Below, one piece after another: positions 61,962 to 64,000 of a DNA stretch of 64,000 nt. Every line of letters begins with the position of its first letter. Positions within the stretch are counted from its first letter, which is position 1. The position numbers and the translations under genes were made by a program. This DNA is from Polytrichum commune. Lineage: Eukaryota; Streptophyta; Polytrichopsida; Polytrichales; Polytrichaceae. The stretch is from assembly GCA_950295325.1 (NCBI GenBank), contig OX485805.1, positions 43,672,758-43,736,757 of the forward strand, written 5' to 3'. Under the pieces are notes generated by a model. It worked only from the letters and a program-made list of their open reading frames with translations. It had not been told where the DNA came from and made no database searches.

Positions 61962-62180
61962 GTGCTTTCGTCGAATTGCTTTGCACAATGGCGTCGATTT
62001 ATTGTCGAAAAAGAAATCAATTATCATTGTATAGGTCCAGCTGTCGACACAGTATTGGCACATAGAGAAAACAATCCTGGACATTTTGGGATAGTCTTAC
62101 GAATGGGGCCAAGACAAGTGGCACCATTTGTAAAAGATAAATCCGGCGAATTCAGCAGTGTAACTATAGATGAGGTGTAA
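61962..62180 (+). CDS. Hypothetical ORF, 72 aa
   Basis: Reads MLSSNCFAQWRRFIVEKEIN, then HFGIVLRMGPRQVAPFVKDK. The composition looks protein-like, but there is no counterpart in copy B and I recognise no family. It may be a remnant exon. Confidence 0.2.
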   Translation: MLSSNCFAQWRRFIVEKEINYHCIGPAVDTVLAHRENNPGHFGIVLRMGPRQVAPFVKDKSGEFSSVTIDEV

Positions 62181-62994
62181 AACATTAATCATGTTAATTT
62201 ACATCTATGAAAGTACCCCACTGACACCTAAAGGCATCCCCACCAAATTGGGTATACGTCAAATAAATTGTATAATATTTTATACTTTTGGGGAGCCCTC
62301 CATCTTGGGCGGGGCAGCTCATCTTGAGTTAAAGCCCACCAAAGCCTAGGCATACCCCCAGTATAATTAGGAAGCAATCAATAAGACAACGACACTTATT
62401 ATCTTACATGGGATAAAGTAGGATATCGGAGTATCGGATATTAAAGTAATCTCTTGGCGGGCCGAAGGAGTTCCGTTATATGAACCATTTATGGCGGGGG
62501 AAGGTCTTTACTATACCCGGACCGGTTCTAAACTGGGGACCGGACATTTGCATGTGGGATAAGAGCAAAGCATGACCTAGTAAATGTCATAGAATTGTCA
62601 ATTCCTAAAGAAACTTAACATTTATTAACATTATGCACATCAAGTTGAGAGAGAAACTTGTGATAAAATCCATAGCGATACTCATGATGGACTTGAGAAA
62701 TCCAAGGTCATCAATTTTGATACTTGAAAAAGGATGTGTTTAAATTACTATATTCTTCACTATAATAAGTTTAATAAGTAGGACATACACACGTTGTTTT
62801 GTTTATTTTGGGCACAAATTGATCAAATGCACATGTTGATATCAATAGTTTGTACATTTGTAGCTAGAATACTACATCTTAGTGAACATTTTTATAATCA
62901 ATAACACCACCACTTCCCAATTGTGACGGAGAATTTGCCCACATAAACTGGATGATAAAAAAATAAGGATATGTTGAGAGGCTCATTCCACATG
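62181..62994. other. Intergenic, unit C
   Basis: About 800 bp unique to this unit; GC-richer around 62280-62560 (ggggagccctccatcttggg, ggcgggggaaggtc). No gene or clear repeat boundary found. Confidence 0.4.
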
Positions 62995-63008
62995 TGTTTA
63001 CACTACAT

Positions 63009-63167
63009 TTGGTTACTGGCTACTACAGTGTCCATCCTCGGAAGGGGAGAGTAGTATTGTCCCAATTTCCCTTTGTCTTGTGGGCATCGGTTCATTGGCA
63101 TTACGAACGGACACTTTATTCACGCCGGCCCCTAGCCTTTAGGGACCGGAGTTTCTATCTATCTATC
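63009..63167 (+). mobile_element. 5'-truncated SINE with (TATC)n tail and 14-bp target duplication
   Basis: TGTTTACACTACAT at 62995-63008 and 63168-63181 flanks a 159-bp insert whose sequence is the reverse complement of 35988 to about 36125 (tgtccatcctcggaagggga, ttcacgccggcccctagcct) and ends in tatctatctatct. Only the 3' half of the SINE is present, as expected for incomplete reverse transcription. Confidence 0.88.
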
Positions 63168-63409
63168 TGTTTACACTACATGAAAAAGTATGCAACCATA
63201 CAAAACGCAATTTCAAAATACATAGATGTTTCATATGTTGGCACCCTCGACTTAATCTAATACTACTTGTAGAATTTCTAACCAATACGGTCGCGATTTC
63301 TTCGAATGATCTTTGAAGACCAACACCTAATGTTGATCATATGTTACTAGACATCAATGTAGGGATACTTTTTTTTTTTCCATGACACTCTAGGAAAGTT
63401 ACTAAATGG

Positions 63410-63700
63410 TTATGATGATGAAGATTTAGCCAATGTGGAATCACTTGAAAGAGAAGGGTTATCACCCTTTATATTTATATATTGATAGACATAATCTCTT
63501 TGTGGACTAGGTATGCCCCCAACCAATATTACACTCACTTGAACGTTATCAAGTTTTTTAGAGTCTTGAAATCCATAAACTTGCTCTTCTTCATTTTGAG
63601 AGGAATCACTTGAACTTCCTCTTTGTAGAAAAATCTTACCAGGGCCCACTTTGCCCAACATTACATCTTTAACAAGAGGATAAATTCCTGCAAATAATTC
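63410..63700 (-). repeat. Decayed repeat remnant (pair of 44150-44390)
   Basis: Minus-strand frame MLGKVGPGKIFLQRGSSSDS is open for 83 codons, but the aligned copy at 44.2 kb is read in another frame after KDVML. The two are homologous DNA without a shared frame, so no gene is claimed. Confidence 0.5.
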
Positions 63701-63767
63701 ATCTTTCTACCTACAATACCTACTAAATAAAATCTCATGTGCAATTATCTTCGAATTGCTTTACATA

Positions 63768-64000
63768 CACTAGAAGAAAACTTGTCCATATCAACCGGCC
63801 GTTGCGACTTGGCCATTGCGACTCATGCTAGGAAAATGAAAAAAAAATATCAATATGATTGTCAATTGGAGTATTTTAGTTAGTCATCATCCAAAACATC
63901 CGGGTGGACAACCACAAACATTTTTTTATGCATTTTCCTAGCATGAGTCGCAATGGCCAAGTCGCAACGGCCGGTTGATATGGACAAGTTTTCTTCTAGT
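63768..64000. mobile_element. CACTA-type foldback MITE, right end cut by the window
   Basis: The left arm 63768-63838 starts CACTAGAAGAAAACTTGTCC; the right arm 63931-64000 is its perfect reverse complement over 70 nt and lacks only the terminal G, which would lie at 64001. The centre (about 90 nt) is unpaired. The arms carry the pair GTTGCGACTTGG/CATTGCGACTC, like CACTA subterminal repeats. Target duplication cannot be tested; ata precedes the element. Confidence 0.85.

Overview
This window comes from the nuclear genome of a land plant. The reasons are many-exon genes with clean GT/AG splice sites, a receptor-like/TKL protein-kinase family, and plant-type CACTA, PIF/Harbinger-like, SINE and LINE elements. 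The kinase style suggests a non-seed plant (moss, liverwort or lycophyte), but I cannot fix the species from sequence alone.

Layout. The window holds parts of three tandem copies of one segment about 27-29 kb long. Copy A (1 to about 18.6 kb) contains only the 3' part of its gene. Copy B (about 18.6-47.5 kb) and copy C (about 47.5-64 kb) each carry an upstream region of about 6 kb, a long multi-exon kinase gene and a repeat-rich tail. The start codons of B and C lie 27,543 bp apart. The gene encodes an N-terminal helical region of about 200 residues, one TKL-type kinase domain with all key motifs, a second kinase-like domain without HRD and DFG, a third one spread over five short exons with Lys, HRD and DFG all lost, and in B a decayed fragment of a fourth (RLCK-VII/PBS1-like). 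B is the only copy whose first exon is open. C has a 4-nt frameshift in the active kinase domain, and A has a frameshift and a CACTA transposon in its last exon.

Transposons. Copy A is interrupted by a CACTA element of about 13.2 kb (5423-18580) with two divergent genes: a TNP2-like transposase on the minus strand and a TNPA/Ptta-like gene on the plus strand. The transposase gene is dead: a solo LTR with a 5-bp target duplication sits in it, and there is an in-frame stop. Further elements can be delimited because the tandem copies provide empty sites: a 512-bp PIF/Harbinger-type MITE in A, a 1.6-kb insertion with a 9-bp duplication in B, and a SINE with an 11-bp duplication in B. There are also a 1.35-kb non-autonomous CACTA element with AAG duplication, a second SINE copy, a LINE pol fragment, a hAT-like candidate, and a CACTA-type foldback element at the right end whose arms match perfectly over 70 nt.

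Reading the whole: a kinase cluster that grew by tandem duplication and is decaying at different rates, while transposons fill its introns and spacers. The most unusual points are the stacking of one live and up to three degenerate kinase domains in one gene, and a duplicated 66-nt exon kept with intact splice sites in all three copies.
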